From the NCBI GenBank assembly GCA_963843275.1, contig CAWJJM010000012.1, forward strand, positions 1,178,001 to 1,242,000: a DNA stretch of 64,000 bases, given 5' to 3'. Of the stretch, positions 50,525 to 62,677 are shown in pieces. The stretch is from CAWJJM01 sp963843275 (GTDB lineage Bacteria; Acidobacteriota; Thermoanaerobaculia; Multivoradales; JBCCEF01). The notes below the pieces were generated by a model. That model was not told where the DNA came from. It made no database searches and saw only the letters and a list, made by a program, of their open reading frames with translations. The first letter of the stretch is position 1. Every line of letters starts with the position of its first letter. A program made the translations under genes and the position numbers.

Positions 50525-50554
50525 GAGGGCCGGGCGCGCCCGCGCCCGGCCCTC
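50525..50554 (+). terminator. GC-rich inverted repeat after the ferredoxin gene
   Basis: A perfect 14-base inverted repeat (GAGGGCCGGGCGCG and its complement, 50525-50538 and 50541-50554) lies six bases after the ferredoxin stop codon. In RNA the innermost pairs would open to make a loop. No T-run follows, so it could be a factor-assisted terminator or an RNA-stabilising 3' hairpin rather than a classic intrinsic terminator. Confidence 0.5.
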
Positions 50555-50642
50555 GCCCGCCGTCCTCGCCGACCCGCTCCCCCGCCCCTCGCGCCACCCG
50601 CCGTCCCGCCCGGCACCGGGAATGGCCGCGGCCGTCGGATCG

Positions 50643-50694
50643 TTGAAAGATGTGAGCGCGATCCACTAAGAAACCCGGCACACACGCTGCCGGG
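50643..50694 (+). promoter_or_regulatory. upstream region of the cbpA-clpB operon with a hairpin
   Basis: The gap before the chaperone operon holds TTGAAA (50643-50648), which could be a -35 element, and a perfect 7-bp hairpin CCCGGCA/TGCCGGG with a 7-base loop (50674-50694). Heat-shock operons often carry repressor operators or RNA thermometers here. The element matches neither the CIRCE nor the HAIR consensus. The assignment is positional only. Confidence 0.3.
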
Positions 50695-50755
50695 CAGGTC
50701 GACGCTCGGTTGGCCCTCTGTGTGAATATGGGGGAAGCGAGGGGAGGAGCGACGC

Positions 50756-51744
50756 TTGCCGGACTTCAAGGACTACTACGCCATCCTCGGCGTCGACCGC
50801 AAAGCCTCCGACGAGCAGATCCAGAGCGCCTATCGCAAGCTGGCGCGCAAGTACCACCCGGACATCAACAAGGACCCCGGGGCCGAGGATCGCTTCAAGG
50901 ACGTGGGCGAGGCCTACGAGGTCCTCAAGGACGCCGAGAAGCGCGCCAAGTACGACCGCTTCGGCGCCGCCTGGAAGCAGGCGCAGCAGCGCGGCGGCGG
51001 TACGCCTCCCGGCTGGGAGAACGTCCGCGTCGAGTACGGCCCGGGGTTCGACTTCGACTTCGGGGGCGGCGGGGACGACTCGGAGGCCTTCCGCTCGCTG
51101 ATCGAGGAGCTGTTCGGAGGCGGCGCCCGGGCCGGCGGCGCGCGCGGCGGCTTCGGAGGGTTCCGCACCGCCGGCCGCGGCGGCGGCACCTGGGTGCGCC
51201 CCGGCGCCGACGTCGAGGCCGAGATCGAGTTGCCGCTGGAGGAGGCGGCGCGCGGCGGCCGGCGCCAGATCACCGTCGCCGACCCGCGGGGCGGCAACCG
51301 CCAGACGGTGGAGGTGACGGTCCCCCCGGGGTCCGGCCCGGCCAGCGCCTGCGCCTCGCCGGCAAGGGCGGGCAGGGCTCCGGCGGCGGCGCCCCCGGCG
51401 ACCTCTACCTGAAGATCCGGGTGGCGCCGCACCCCCGCTTCCGGCTCGACGGCCAGGACCTCCGGACCACCGTCGAGGTGGCGCCGTGGACCGCGGCCCT
51501 GGGCGGCGAGGTGGACGTCCCCACGCTCGACGGCGACGAGCGGGTGCGCGTCCCGGCCGGCACCTCGTCCGGCCGCCACCTCCGCCTGCGCGGCAAGGGG
51601 TTTCCGGGGGCCGGGGGGCGCGCTCCCGGCGACCTCTACGCCGAGATCGCCATCGCCGTGCCGAAGAAGCTCTCGGCGCGGCAGCGCGAGCTCTACGAGG
51701 AGCTGGCCCGCGAAGCGGGCGCGACGCCGGAGGCGGGGTCGTGA
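50756..51744 (+). CDS. cbpA: DnaJ-class co-chaperone, CbpA type (one frameshift as given)
   Basis: This co-chaperone stimulates DnaK ATPase. It starts at a TTG (50756) with GGGGAGGAG upstream. The J domain (residues 5-70) reads DYYAILGVDRKASDEQIQSAYRKLARKYHPD with the HPD signature. A Gly/Phe-rich linker and two C-terminal client-binding beta domains follow, without the zinc finger of true DnaJ: VPPG..., GDLYLKIRVAPHPRFRLDGQDL, LGGEVDVPTLDG and VRVPAGTSSGRHLRLRGKGFP. Near 51341 one G is missing in the CPPG/GQRLRLAGKG stretch; adding it back gives 329 residues. Its stop overlaps the next gene (GTGA). Confidence 0.9.
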
Positions 51745-52067
51745 GCGCGCGGCGCGCGACGCGGAGCCTGGTGCTGCGGGTGCTGCGGCGTGGCGCGCCG
51801 CTGGAGCCCGAGGAGCTGGCGCGGCGCGCCGGCCTGCACCCGGAGATGGTGCTGCGGCTCACCCGCTTGGGGCTGATCGAGCCGGCGGCGTGGGAGGCGG
51901 GGCGGCCGCGCGCCTTCCCCGCCGAGACGGTGCGGCGCATCCGGCGCATCGAGCGCCTGCACCGGGACCTCGGGCTCTCCTACCACGCGGTCGGCGTGGT
52001 GCTCGAGCTGCTCGAGCGGGTGGAGCGACTGGAGCGCGAGCTGGAACGGGCGCGCGGGCGCGGCTGA
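51741..52067 (+). CDS. cbpM: MerR-like chaperone modulator (CbpM-type)
   Basis: This 108-residue helix-turn-helix protein is Arg-rich. The segment EELARRAGLHPEMVLRLTRLGLIEPAAWEAGRPRAF resembles the MerR/CbpM winged helix, and a C-terminal coiled coil (VVLELLERVERLERELERARGR) would mediate dimerisation or J-domain binding. In Escherichia coli CbpM blocks CbpA; in other bacteria the same position is taken by HspR, the MerR-type repressor of heat-shock operons. Location between a cbpA and clpB is consistent with either. Without a clear HspR signature I prefer the modulator name. The GTG overlaps the cbpA stop. Confidence 0.72.
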   Translation: MSARRATRSLVLRVLRRGAPLEPEELARRAGLHPEMVLRLTRLGLIEPAAWEAGRPRAFPAETVRRIRRIERLHRDLGLSYHAVGVVLELLERVERLERELERARGRG

Positions 52068-52101
52068 ACGGCGAAGGACCTCTCGGAGGAAAGGAACGAC
52101 G

Positions 52102-54744
<2,643 letters not shown>

Positions 54745-54766
54745 CGCCGCGGCGGGCGGGACCCGG

Positions 54767-55609
54767 CTACGGGTACTTGGAGTTCGGGCAGAAGCTGTTG
54801 GAGACCAGGACCGTGGGCCCGCTCCCCCAGGGAAGCCGAGCAGACGACCCGTCATGCGAGAAGGGTGGGCGAGAGAACGTCCGCCTGGTCGGCGGTCTCT
54901 TGAGGTTGACGCACTCGTAGAACCACCGGAAATGCCGCACGTCGGAGTAGCTCGCCGGCACAGGCGCGCGTTGCTCACTGGCCGCGCGCCGATCCAGGCG
55001 AGCACTCGTCCTCGCGGGCTGGATCGACGATATCCGGGTGGGCCGATCGCGTCACCGTCGACGCTGGTGGCGTCCGGATCCGACACCACCAGCTCGATCC
55101 AGGCGGCGAGTTGTGAAGCTGGGGCGGGCCGCCGGCGACCGGGATCCACTTCGACGTGACCGTCGGAACGCTGTCGTGAAGGCGCCGCGATCGATCTGGA
55201 ACGTCGCCGCGAGCGGTGCACCCGCCAGCGCCAGACGCCCGCCAGGCTCTCGGCTTGGTTGAGCGAGGGCAGTCGGGAGGCAGAGCGAACGGGACCGGCA
55301 CTCCCGACGCCTGCCAGCCGCAGAGTTCCGCGCCGCCGAGGTCGAACACCTCGAACTGTCGCGTGTCGTGACAGACCTCGCCCGTCCGCTGGCCTCGCGG
55401 ACGAAGTCGATCTCTTCCGTGCGCCCGCCTGGGGCCGAGCCGCCCTCGAGAAAGAAGTGGGCCGTGTGCCTCATGAGCGGCTTTCCGTCCTTGCCCCCGT
55501 TCGGCTTGCTCACCGAGCCGTCGACGATCAGGATATCGATCTGGTCCGGACGGTCGTCCGGCACGTGGAACAGGCACAACCCCACGAACCGCAGCTTCAG
55601 CTTCACCAT
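54767..55609 (-). CDS. unknown protein encoded with the CHAT peptidase (frameshifted as given)
   Basis: The start is clear: GGGAGGG then ATG at 55609, giving MVKLKLRFVGLCLFHV, DQIDILIVDGSVSKPNGG, MRHTAHFFLEGGSAPGGRTEEIDFVRE. After about 80 codons the frame breaks, and further pieces continue: EVCHDTRQFEVFDLGGAELCGWQASGVPVPFALPPDCP, ATFQIDRGAFTTAF and SYSDVRHFRWFYECVNLKRPPTRR with a stop at 54767. The restored product has about 280 residues and matches no family I know. It begins 30 bases after the stop of the TPR-CHAT gene on the same strand, so it is co-expressed and may be a substrate, inhibitor or effector of that peptidase. Confidence 0.6.
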
Positions 55610-55639
55610 GGGTCCCTCCCTTTCCGATCCTGGCGCGGC

Positions 55640-58600
55640 TCACCAGAGGCCGCCGCCGTAGGCCTGGAATCCCGCCCACCTGCGCGGGGGCTCTCCGATG
55701 CGGTCGAGCTGGGCCCGGGCGAGCGCCAGCGCCGGCGGCAGGCCCGCCGCGACGCTCCGATGGAACCGGCCATCAACCGTGCCGGGACGGCGTCGTCCTG
55801 CGCCCACAGCGACGCCACGATCGCCGGGACGCCGCGCGCTAGCAGCGGCTCCACCCACGCGCCGGCGTCGAGCCGGCGGCCCTCGGCGGCAGCCGATCCA
55901 CACGACGACAGGACCGCGAGACCGAGCGCTGCGCAGGTCGGATCGGCGAGGTCGCCGCCGGCCACGGCGCCGTCGCTGCCTCGGCTCGGGCGCGAGGGCG
56001 AGCCAGAGCCGATCCGGGCTCCGTCGGATCACCGATCGAGTGACCGGCGTAGTGCAGCACCCGCGCGTGCCGAAGGCCTGCGAAGAGAGCATCCGCCGAG
56101 GCGTCCGCGCCGAGCAACACTTCGCCGCGCGGGTACAGAGCAGCGACCCTTCGCGCCTCGCGCGACGCGCCCGCCAACCGCTCCAGCGCCGGGAACCGGT
56201 CGGGATCGAAGGCCGGGTCGCCGAGGGCCAGAACCTCGTCGAGGGGCCGGCGCCCCGCCGGCGGTGCGCTCGGCGGCGATCGAAGCTCGACGCGCTCGGT
56301 GCCACCGCAAGGCCGTCGAGGTGCTCGACGAGGTAGGCTCCCCCACCGTCCACGAGGGCCGCGAAGGCGACGTCCTGGAGGGCGCGATCCGGCACCACGA
56401 CCAGCCGTCGGGCTCCCGCCAGCTCCCGCTCGAACGGCCCCAGCAGGACCCGGTAGAGTCGACCGGTCGCCGAGGCCGGCGCCAAGCGGCCCGGCGCCAG
56501 CGCAACCTCGACGCGGTGTCGATCGACCAGCTCGGCCAGCCTCGGCGGCCGAAACCTCCAGAATCGACTGGAGCAGCCCCCGCGGGACGGACGCACCAGG
56601 CGACCAACCGCTGGGGCAGCACGGCGAAAGCGACCAGCGCCACGTCCCCCGGTAGCTCGCGCCGCACCGAATCCAGGTCGATCGACCTCTGCCGCGGCAT
56701 CGCGAGAACACGGCGTCGGCGCGTTCCCGGCCCCGCTCGTAGGCGGCGAAGGCGCCCGCGACGTCCGCCTCGGACGCGAGCGCGGTGGTCGACCAGGGCG
56801 TCGAAGGCCCGTTGGGCCTGCTCCAGATAGGCCGGGACGGTCGGACGGGTCCAGCCGTTCCGCGACGCGCTCGTGCTCGTCCACCGCCGCGGCGAAGGAG
56901 CTGCTCCGCCGCCTCCTCGTGCCCGAGTAGGGCCGCGGCCTGACCGCGAAGGCGGAGGAGGCGGATGCGCTGTGGCAGGTGGCCGAGCTCCCGATAGGTG
57001 CTCAGGGCCCCGTCCAGCCGGGCGAGGGCCGCTGCCGGGTCCGCTGTCGAGCGCGACCGCGCCCCGCTCGAGCTCGAGGTCCGCTTCGAGCAGACGCCGG
57101 AAGCGCTCGTCGCCGGCGCCGGCCGAGAATCCCTCGCAAGCCTCGAGCGCCTGCACCGCCTCGGCGGGCGCCCCAGCGCCGTGAGGACCTGCGCCAGACG
57201 CCGTCGCGCCTCGATCACGGCCGTGGCGTCTCCCCAGGCGTCGGCGTTCTCGACCAGCGCCTCCACGAAGGGCATCGCCGCCTCGGTCCGCGCCGGCCTC
57301 GAGCAGGGCTCCGCTCGCCTCCCAGAGTGCGTTGTTGCGGAGCTGGCGGTCGGGCTGCCGGCGCTCGCCCGCAGGGCGTCCAGGCGGAACGCCCACGCCT
57401 CCCCCGAGCGCGACAGCGCCGCCAGTGACAGGGACAGGTTGAGTCCCATCGACGCCGCGCCCTCCTCGTCACCGAGCCGTTCGAGCAGGCGGAGCGCCTG
57501 CGCGCCCGTCTGCAACGAAGCGCTGAGGTCGCCGCGCCGCTCCTCGACCAGCATCGCCAGCCAGAGGCCGGTGACCTGGAGATGGGGGTAGCGGTCCGCG
57601 GCCGCGATGCCCTCGAGCAGGTCTTGCGCCCCGGCGAGGTCGTCGTGCTGGTAGCGGCACACGGCGAGCTCGTAGTCCGCCCACGCCGCGGCGGGCGAAC
57701 CGTTGCGGCGGAAGGCGGCGCCCGCGCGCGCGAGATCGGGCTCGGCGGCAGCGAACTCCTGGCGGCCGACCGACTCGATGGCCCGCGCGAGGCGCAGGTG
57801 AGCGACCGCCAGCTCTCCCCCGTCGCCACCGGCCCGGACCAGCGCCGCCACGACCTCCGCCAGCATCGGGTCGCCCGCCCGGGCGGCCGCCTCTCCGACC
57901 GCACGGAGCGCCGCGAGCTCGGCGGCGCCGCTTCGGCCCGCCGCGACCTCGTGCGCCCAGGCCGGCAACAGCACGCGTCGCCCGTGGCGGTCCGCCAGCT
58001 CCGGGTGGGCCGACGACCATGCCTGCAGCGCCGGCAGGGCTGCCGCCGGCGGCGGCTCTGCGGGGACCGCCCGCGGCGCGGGCTCTGCGGCGGCGATCCG
58101 GGCCCGCAGCTCGTCTCCCTCGTCCCCCTCCGCCGCCGCGAGCAGACCGCGCCAGGCCTCGGCCGCCGCGCCGGGGAGCCCGACGCGCTCCAGCGCCAGG
58201 CCGAGATTGAACGCCGCCCCGCGGTCCTCCGGCACCCGGCGCACGGCTCTCAGCGCCGCCTCGAGGGCCTCGAGAGATCGGGCCGCCGTCGCTCCGGGCT
58301 CGCCGCGGCGCGCGGCCGCGTCGGCGAGCGCCAGGCGGACCGCCGCGAGATCGGAGGCGATCGTCGCATCGCGCGGTGCGAGGGCTTCCGCCTGGCCGAG
58401 GGTCACCGCGGCCTGGGAGAGCTCGGCCTCGCCGCCCAGAACGACCAGGGCGAGGGCCTCCGCGTGGAGGCGCTGCGCGTCCGGAGGATCGTCCCCCGGT
58501 CCCCGGGCGAGCTGGCGGGCGATCGTCGCGTAGGCGGCCGATCCGGGCGCCGGTGGGGCGCTGCACCGGCCGGCCTCCACCCCGGGGCAGGCCACGAACC

Positions 58601-58784
58601 GGAAACCGCCGGACAGCCGTCCCGCCAGCGGTCGGGCCGGCCACGCCGCGAGGACCGCCGCGACGCGCGGATCCTCGGCGGCCGCGGGCCCGCGGGTCGC
58701 GTCGGACGGCGCGAACCAGAGGAGCCACGCCGCCAGCGCGGCGAAGGCCAGCGCTCGGCGCACCCGGGACACATCGACGAACAT
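55640..58784 (-). CDS. TPR-CHAT domain caspase-like peptidase, exported (frameshifted in its 3' half)
   Basis: The restored product has about 1045 residues. It begins with a signal/anchor (RRALAFAALAAWLLWFAP, residues 10-30). Helical TPR-type repeats fill residues about 80-720 (ALVVLGGEAELSQAAVTLGQAEALAPRDATIA, AAFNLGLALERVGLPGAAAEAW, LARAGAAFRRNG). The C-terminal CHAT domain has the catalytic His in VLHYAGHSIGD and the Cys in LAVLSSCGSAA, then VPAIVASLWAQDD and a terminal GFQAYGGGLW. The first 470 codons (58784 to about 57360) are one frame; below that about ten indels occur. A CHAT peptidase normally cuts a partner protein once a sensor domain is triggered. It is divergent from the sigma/anti-sigma pair, with 265 bases between. 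Confidence 0.85.
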
Positions 58785-59049
58785 CGTGTCGGGCTCCCGG
58801 TCGCCCACGGCTCCACCCGTCGACCGCCGAGCTGCCCTCCCCCTCCCGAATCCAGTGAACGCGATTGCGCAGTATAGCGAGGGCCGGGTGGAGGATCGCA
58901 TCGCCGGTGGGACGGACGCGATCCGCTCTCTTCGTCGTGCCGGCGCCGGCCGGCGAGGCCCAGGTGGCGATATTCTCGTGCGGAGTGATGTCCGGTCCTC
59001 GTACCTCGCCGCCGCGGCGGCCGCCGACGCCCGCGAGCGGAACGCCGCG

Positions 59050-59886
59050 ATGAACGAGGGCGGCGATCGCCTCCTCGGCCACCTCCCGCTGATCGAGCGG
59101 GTGGTTTCCTCGTTGGCGCGGCGCAAGGGCCTCTCCCGGGACGAGGAGGACGACTTCCGCTCCTGGCTCCGGGTGCGCCTGCTCGAGGACGGCGACGCCG
59201 TCCTCGCCAAGTTCGGGGGCCGCTGCCGCCTCTCCACCTACCTGACCACGGTCGTCCACAACCTCTTCCGCGACTACCGGATCGCCAAGTGGGGCAAGTG
59301 GCGCCCCTCGGCGGCGGCGCGGCGGCTGGGCACCGTGGCGATGCGGCTCGAGACCCTGCTGTGGCGCGACGGCATCGGCTTCGACGAAGCGGTCGAGATG
59401 CTGCGCCGCAACCACGGCGTGCGGGCCAGCCCCGCCGAGCTCGCCGACCTGGCGGCGCGCCTGCCGCCCCGCGAGCCCCGCCGCTTCGAGGGGGACGAGA
59501 CCCTGGAGCGGCTGCCGGCGCCGGCCGATCCCGAGCGCCGGGTGCGGGACCGCGAGCTCGCCGCCACGGCGCGCCGCATCGAGGACGGGCTGGGCCAGGG
59601 TCTCGCGGCCCTGCCGGCCGAGGACCGCCTGATCCTCAAGATGTGGGTCCAGGACGACCTCACCGTCGCCGCCATCGCCCGTCTCCTGGGCCTCGACCAG
59701 AAGCCCCTCTACCGGCGCCTCGAAGCCCTGCTGGCCGGCTTGCGCCGGCATCTCGAGGCCGACGGCCTGACCCGCCGGGAGGTCGGCGAGGTGGTCGACT
59801 CCCGGCGTGCCGAGCTGGCGGTCGATTTCGACGCCGGCGGCGGAATGTCGGCGCCGCGCCCGTCCAACCAGGAGGGGGCCCCATGA
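59050..59886 (+). CDS. ECF-like RNA polymerase sigma factor
   Basis: The protein has 278 residues, long for an ECF sigma factor. The region 2 helix set is LLGHLPLIERVVSSLARRKGLSRDEEDDFRSWLRVRLLED, then GGRCRLSTYLTTVVHNLFRDYRIAKWG. After a linker of about 100 residues, region 4 reads LAALPAEDRLILKMWVQDDLTVAAIARLLGLDQKPLYRRLEALLAGLRR. There is no region 1.1 or 3. The final 45 residues beyond region 4 are an unusual tail (REVGEVVDSRRAELAVDFDAGGG). The ATG at 59050 is my choice because region 2 begins shortly after; upstream in-frame starts add poorly conserved residues. Its stop overlaps the anti-sigma start. Confidence 0.88.
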   Translation: MNEGGDRLLGHLPLIERVVSSLARRKGLSRDEEDDFRSWLRVRLLEDGDAVLAKFGGRCRLSTYLTTVVHNLFRDYRIAKWGKWRPSAAARRLGTVAMRLETLLWRDGIGFDEAVEMLRRNHGVRASPAELADLAARLPPREPRRFEGDETLERLPAPADPERRVRDRELAATARRIEDGLGQGLAALPAEDRLILKMWVQDDLTVAAIARLLGLDQKPLYRRLEALLAGLRRHLEADGLTRREVGEVVDSRRAELAVDFDAGGGMSAPRPSNQEGAP

Positions 59887-60866
59887 CCGATCGCCCACCA
59901 CAACCGGCCCATCCGGACGTCGAGACGCTCGCCGCCTTCGCCGAAGGCGCCCTCGACGGCGTCGCGCGGCAGCGGGTGGTCGAGCACGTCGCCGACTGCC
60001 CCGACTGCTACGAGCTGGTGGCCGGCACGGCGCGCTTCCTCGACGAGGAGGCCCGCGGGCCCGCGGCGGATCCGGCGCCTTCCCCGACCGTGCTGCGGCC
60101 GGCACCCGGCCGCTGGCGGTCGCGCCTCGCCGTCGCCGCCACGCTCGCCGCCGCGGCCGCCGCCGCCCTGCTGCTGATCGGCCGCCCCACCGGCTGGTGG
60201 CAGGGCCCGGCGCCGGCGCCCGGGCCGGCGCTCGGGGAGCTGGCCGCCGCCCTGCCCGCCGCCCCCTCCCTGGTGACGACCCTCGCCGCCGACTGGGACG
60301 CTCACGGTTGGCCGGTGAGCCGCGGCACGGTCCCGACCTCCACGGAGGGTCCGCAGCGCTCGTTCCGCCTCGGCGTCCGCGTGCTCGAGCTCGACCTCGC
60401 GCTGCGCGGCGGCGACCACGAGCTGGCGCGCCGCCTCACCTACCGGATCGATCCGCTCCTCGGGAGCGGCTCCGCCGGCGCCCCCCTGCGCGGCCTCTAC
60501 ACCGGCGAGCAGGGGATCCGGGGCCGGCTCGCGGCCGGCGTGCCCCCGGAGGCGCTGTTGCCGGTGAGCCGGCAGGGCGACCTGCTGCTGGACGGCGGCG
60601 CCGCCGCCGTGGATCCCTTCTGGTACGGCTTCGGCAAGTGGGCCGCCGCCGCCGAGCTCGCCGCCGGCGCCGGGGAGACCTCCTTCCTCGCCGCGCCGCT
60701 CACCCGGCGATTCCTCGCCGGGACCGACGGACGCGACCTGCCCGCCGGAGTCGCCGACCCGCTCGCCGCCCTGCGCCGGGAGCTCGAGACCCCCGCGGCC
60801 GAGCGCCGGCCCGCCCGCCTGCGCGCCGACCTCGCCGCCCTGGTACGACGCGCCGGCGGCGGCTGA
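59883..60866 (+). CDS. zinc-finger transmembrane anti-sigma factor-like protein
   Basis: The protein has 327 residues. An N-terminal ZAS/zf-HC2 motif (VETLAAFAEGALDGVARQRVVEHVADCPDC: His-x3-Cys-x2-Cys at about 35-42) should bind zinc and hold the sigma factor. A linker leads to one transmembrane helix (about 75-98, RLAVAATLAAAAAAALLLIG). The remaining 220 residues are extracytoplasmic and unlike any family I recognise (SFRLGVRVLELDLALRGGDHELARRLTYRI, FWYGFGKWAAAAELAAGAGETSFL). The ATG overlaps the sigma stop (ATGA), the usual coupling for a cognate pair. The exported domain could be the sensor that a periplasmic peptidase would cut. Confidence 0.85.
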   Translation: MTDRPPQPAHPDVETLAAFAEGALDGVARQRVVEHVADCPDCYELVAGTARFLDEEARGPAADPAPSPTVLRPAPGRWRSRLAVAATLAAAAAAALLLIGRPTGWWQGPAPAPGPALGELAAALPAAPSLVTTLAADWDAHGWPVSRGTVPTSTEGPQRSFRLGVRVLELDLALRGGDHELARRLTYRIDPLLGSGSAGAPLRGLYTGEQGIRGRLAAGVPPEALLPVSRQGDLLLDGGAAAVDPFWYGFGKWAAAAELAAGAGETSFLAAPLTRRFLAGTDGRDLPAGVADPLAALRRELETPAAERRPARLRADLAALVRRAGGG

Positions 60867-60943
60867 GCGGCCTCTCCCCGCGGGGCCCCCGCGGCGGTAT
60901 GATCCGTCCACCGGCGGCGCCCTCCGCGCCGCCAGGGTCCCCC

Positions 60944-61351
60944 ATGATCCGACGCCTCGCCCTCCAGGTCCCGGGCCCCGGGCTCCACGAGATCACCACC
61001 GAGGTCGCCGCGGCGGTGGCCGAGAGCGGCCTGACCGAGGGGCTCGCGACGCTGTTCCTCCAGCACACCTCGGCCAGCCTGACCGTGCAGGAGAACGCCG
61101 ACCCCTCGGCGCGCGTCGACCTCGAGCGCTGGCTGGCGCGCCTGGTGCCGGAGGACGATCCCCTCTACACCCACCGCGCGGAGGGGCCCGACGACATGCC
61201 CTCGCACATCCGGGCCGCGCTCACCGCGACCAGCCTCTCGATCCCGATCGTCGACGGGCGCCTGGCCCTCGGGACCTGGCAGGGGATCTTCCTCTGGGAG
61301 CACCGCCACCACCGCCACGAGCGCCGCCTGGTGCTCCACCTGGGCTCCTAG
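60944..61351 (+). CDS. YjbQ family protein
   Basis: This 135-residue protein has the UPF0047/YjbQ fold: HEITTEVAAAVAESGLTEGLATLFLQHTSASLTVQENADP, then DDMPSHIRAALTATSLSIPIVDGRLALGTWQGIFLWEHR. The conserved His/Ser/Asp/Gln/Glu positions (HTSASLTVQENAD, GTWQGIFLWEHR) are all present, so it should be active. Family members have weak thiamine-phosphate-synthase activity, but the physiological role is unknown. I chose the ATG at 60944 because it gives the family length; an ATG at 60899 adds 15 Pro/Ala residues. Its stop codon overlaps the convergent gene's stop in a shared CTAG palindrome. Confidence 0.9.
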   Translation: MIRRLALQVPGPGLHEITTEVAAAVAESGLTEGLATLFLQHTSASLTVQENADPSARVDLERWLARLVPEDDPLYTHRAEGPDDMPSHIRAALTATSLSIPIVDGRLALGTWQGIFLWEHRHHRHERRLVLHLGS

Positions 61352-62677
61352 CCGGCACCTCCGAGAACGTCCACCCGGCGCGGAGCCGGCCGCGGCTCGG
61401 GGGGCGCCCGGTCGGGCTCCCGGCCGCCGCCCGTCCCGCCCGTCGCGCCGCCGGGCGGACCGTCGTCGTCGGCCGGCGGGGGCTCGTCGGGAGCCGGCTC
61501 CGGCGCGGGCTCGGGCGCCCCGGTCCCGGCGGCCCCCACCCCCTCCTCCCCTCCCCCCGGTGGCGCGGCCGGCGTCGCGGCTCCGGGCTGGGGCGGCGGC
61601 GGCGCGGTCGTCTCCCCGGCCGCGCCGGTCGCCGGCCCCCCGGCCTCCCCGCTCGCCGCCTCGGCCTCCGGCTCCGCAGCCGGGGCGGTGGCGGTCGGCG
61701 ACGGCGTCGCGGCGGCGGGTGCGGCGGCGGGCGGCGCCGGCGTCCGGACGGACCGCGCCGCGGCGGTCCGCGGCGCCGCCCCGGCCTCCCCCACCCCGCC
61801 GGCCGGCGGCGCGACGCTCTCCGCCTGCCGCGCGGCGTCGGCGCGGCGCGCGGCGGCGAGGGCGTCCGCGAAGACCCCCCGCGCCAGGGCCTCGATCTCC
61901 CCCACGGTGGTGGCGTCGGCCGCTGCGTCGCCCTTCGCCGGGCAGGATCACGCGCTGCTCGACCACCTCCTCCCCCGACCCGGCGGGAGGCCGCTCCACC
62001 ACCTGGAGCGGCGCCAGCCGGTCGTAGAGGGCGAAGACGCGGGCCATCCGCTCCGGGTCGAGGCGCACCCGGGCGCCGAGGCCGTCGGCGCACGACGACG
62101 CCCGGGCGAGGCCCGACAGGTAGACCTCGAGGTCCTCGCAGCCGCGGCCTCCCGGCGCCTGGCGGTGCCAGGTGAACGCCAGCCGGTACGCCGTCCCGCC
62201 GCGCCACCCGCGCGCCCCCATCGCCAGGCGCCGCGCCAGCTCGAGCACCATGCGCCGCTCCGTCGGGCCGGCCGCGACGTCGCCCTCGCCGTGCAGCTCC
62301 ACCTCCTCGCCGTCCCGGCGCAGCTCGAAGGGGGCGAAGCGCACCACCAACTCCCCGAGGTGCTCCAGGGTCTCGGGGTGCGGGTACACGCGGGGCTCGA
62401 GGGGTGCTCCGCAGCGCCCCGTCGCCAGGCCGGCGCGCCCCGCTTCGAGCAGCGTGCAGGGCTCCTCGCCCTGGCGGTAGAGCAGCAGCACCTCCCCCAC
62501 CCGCGCCCCTTCCGGGTCGGCCGCCGGCACGTCCGCGCGACCGTACGGGACGGTGCGCTCGACGACCTCCACCGGGGGCCGGGCGCGGCAGGCGCCCGCC
62601 AGCAGCAGGAGGGTCGCGGCGAGGGCGGCCCCGGCCGGCGCGTGGCGCCGCCCGCGGTCAGGTCTCTTCGTCGACAT
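61348..62677 (-). CDS. lipoprotein of unknown function with Pro/Ala-rich tail (one frameshift as given)
   Basis: The restored product is about 442 residues. A lipobox (LLLLAGAC, Cys30) is followed by a folded region (about 40-260: ARVGEVLLLYRQGEEPCTLLEAG, TLEHLGELVVRFAPFELRRDGEEVELHGEGD, AYRLAFTWHRQAPGGRGCEDLEVYLSGLARASSC). One extra base near 61945 breaks the frame at LPGEGDAAADATTVGEIEALARG. The tail (about 260-440) is low complexity, rich in Pro, Ala, Glu and Gly, and probably disordered or wall-spanning. It begins 20 bases inside the upstream gene, so the two are coupled. No family is recognised. Confidence 0.7.
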
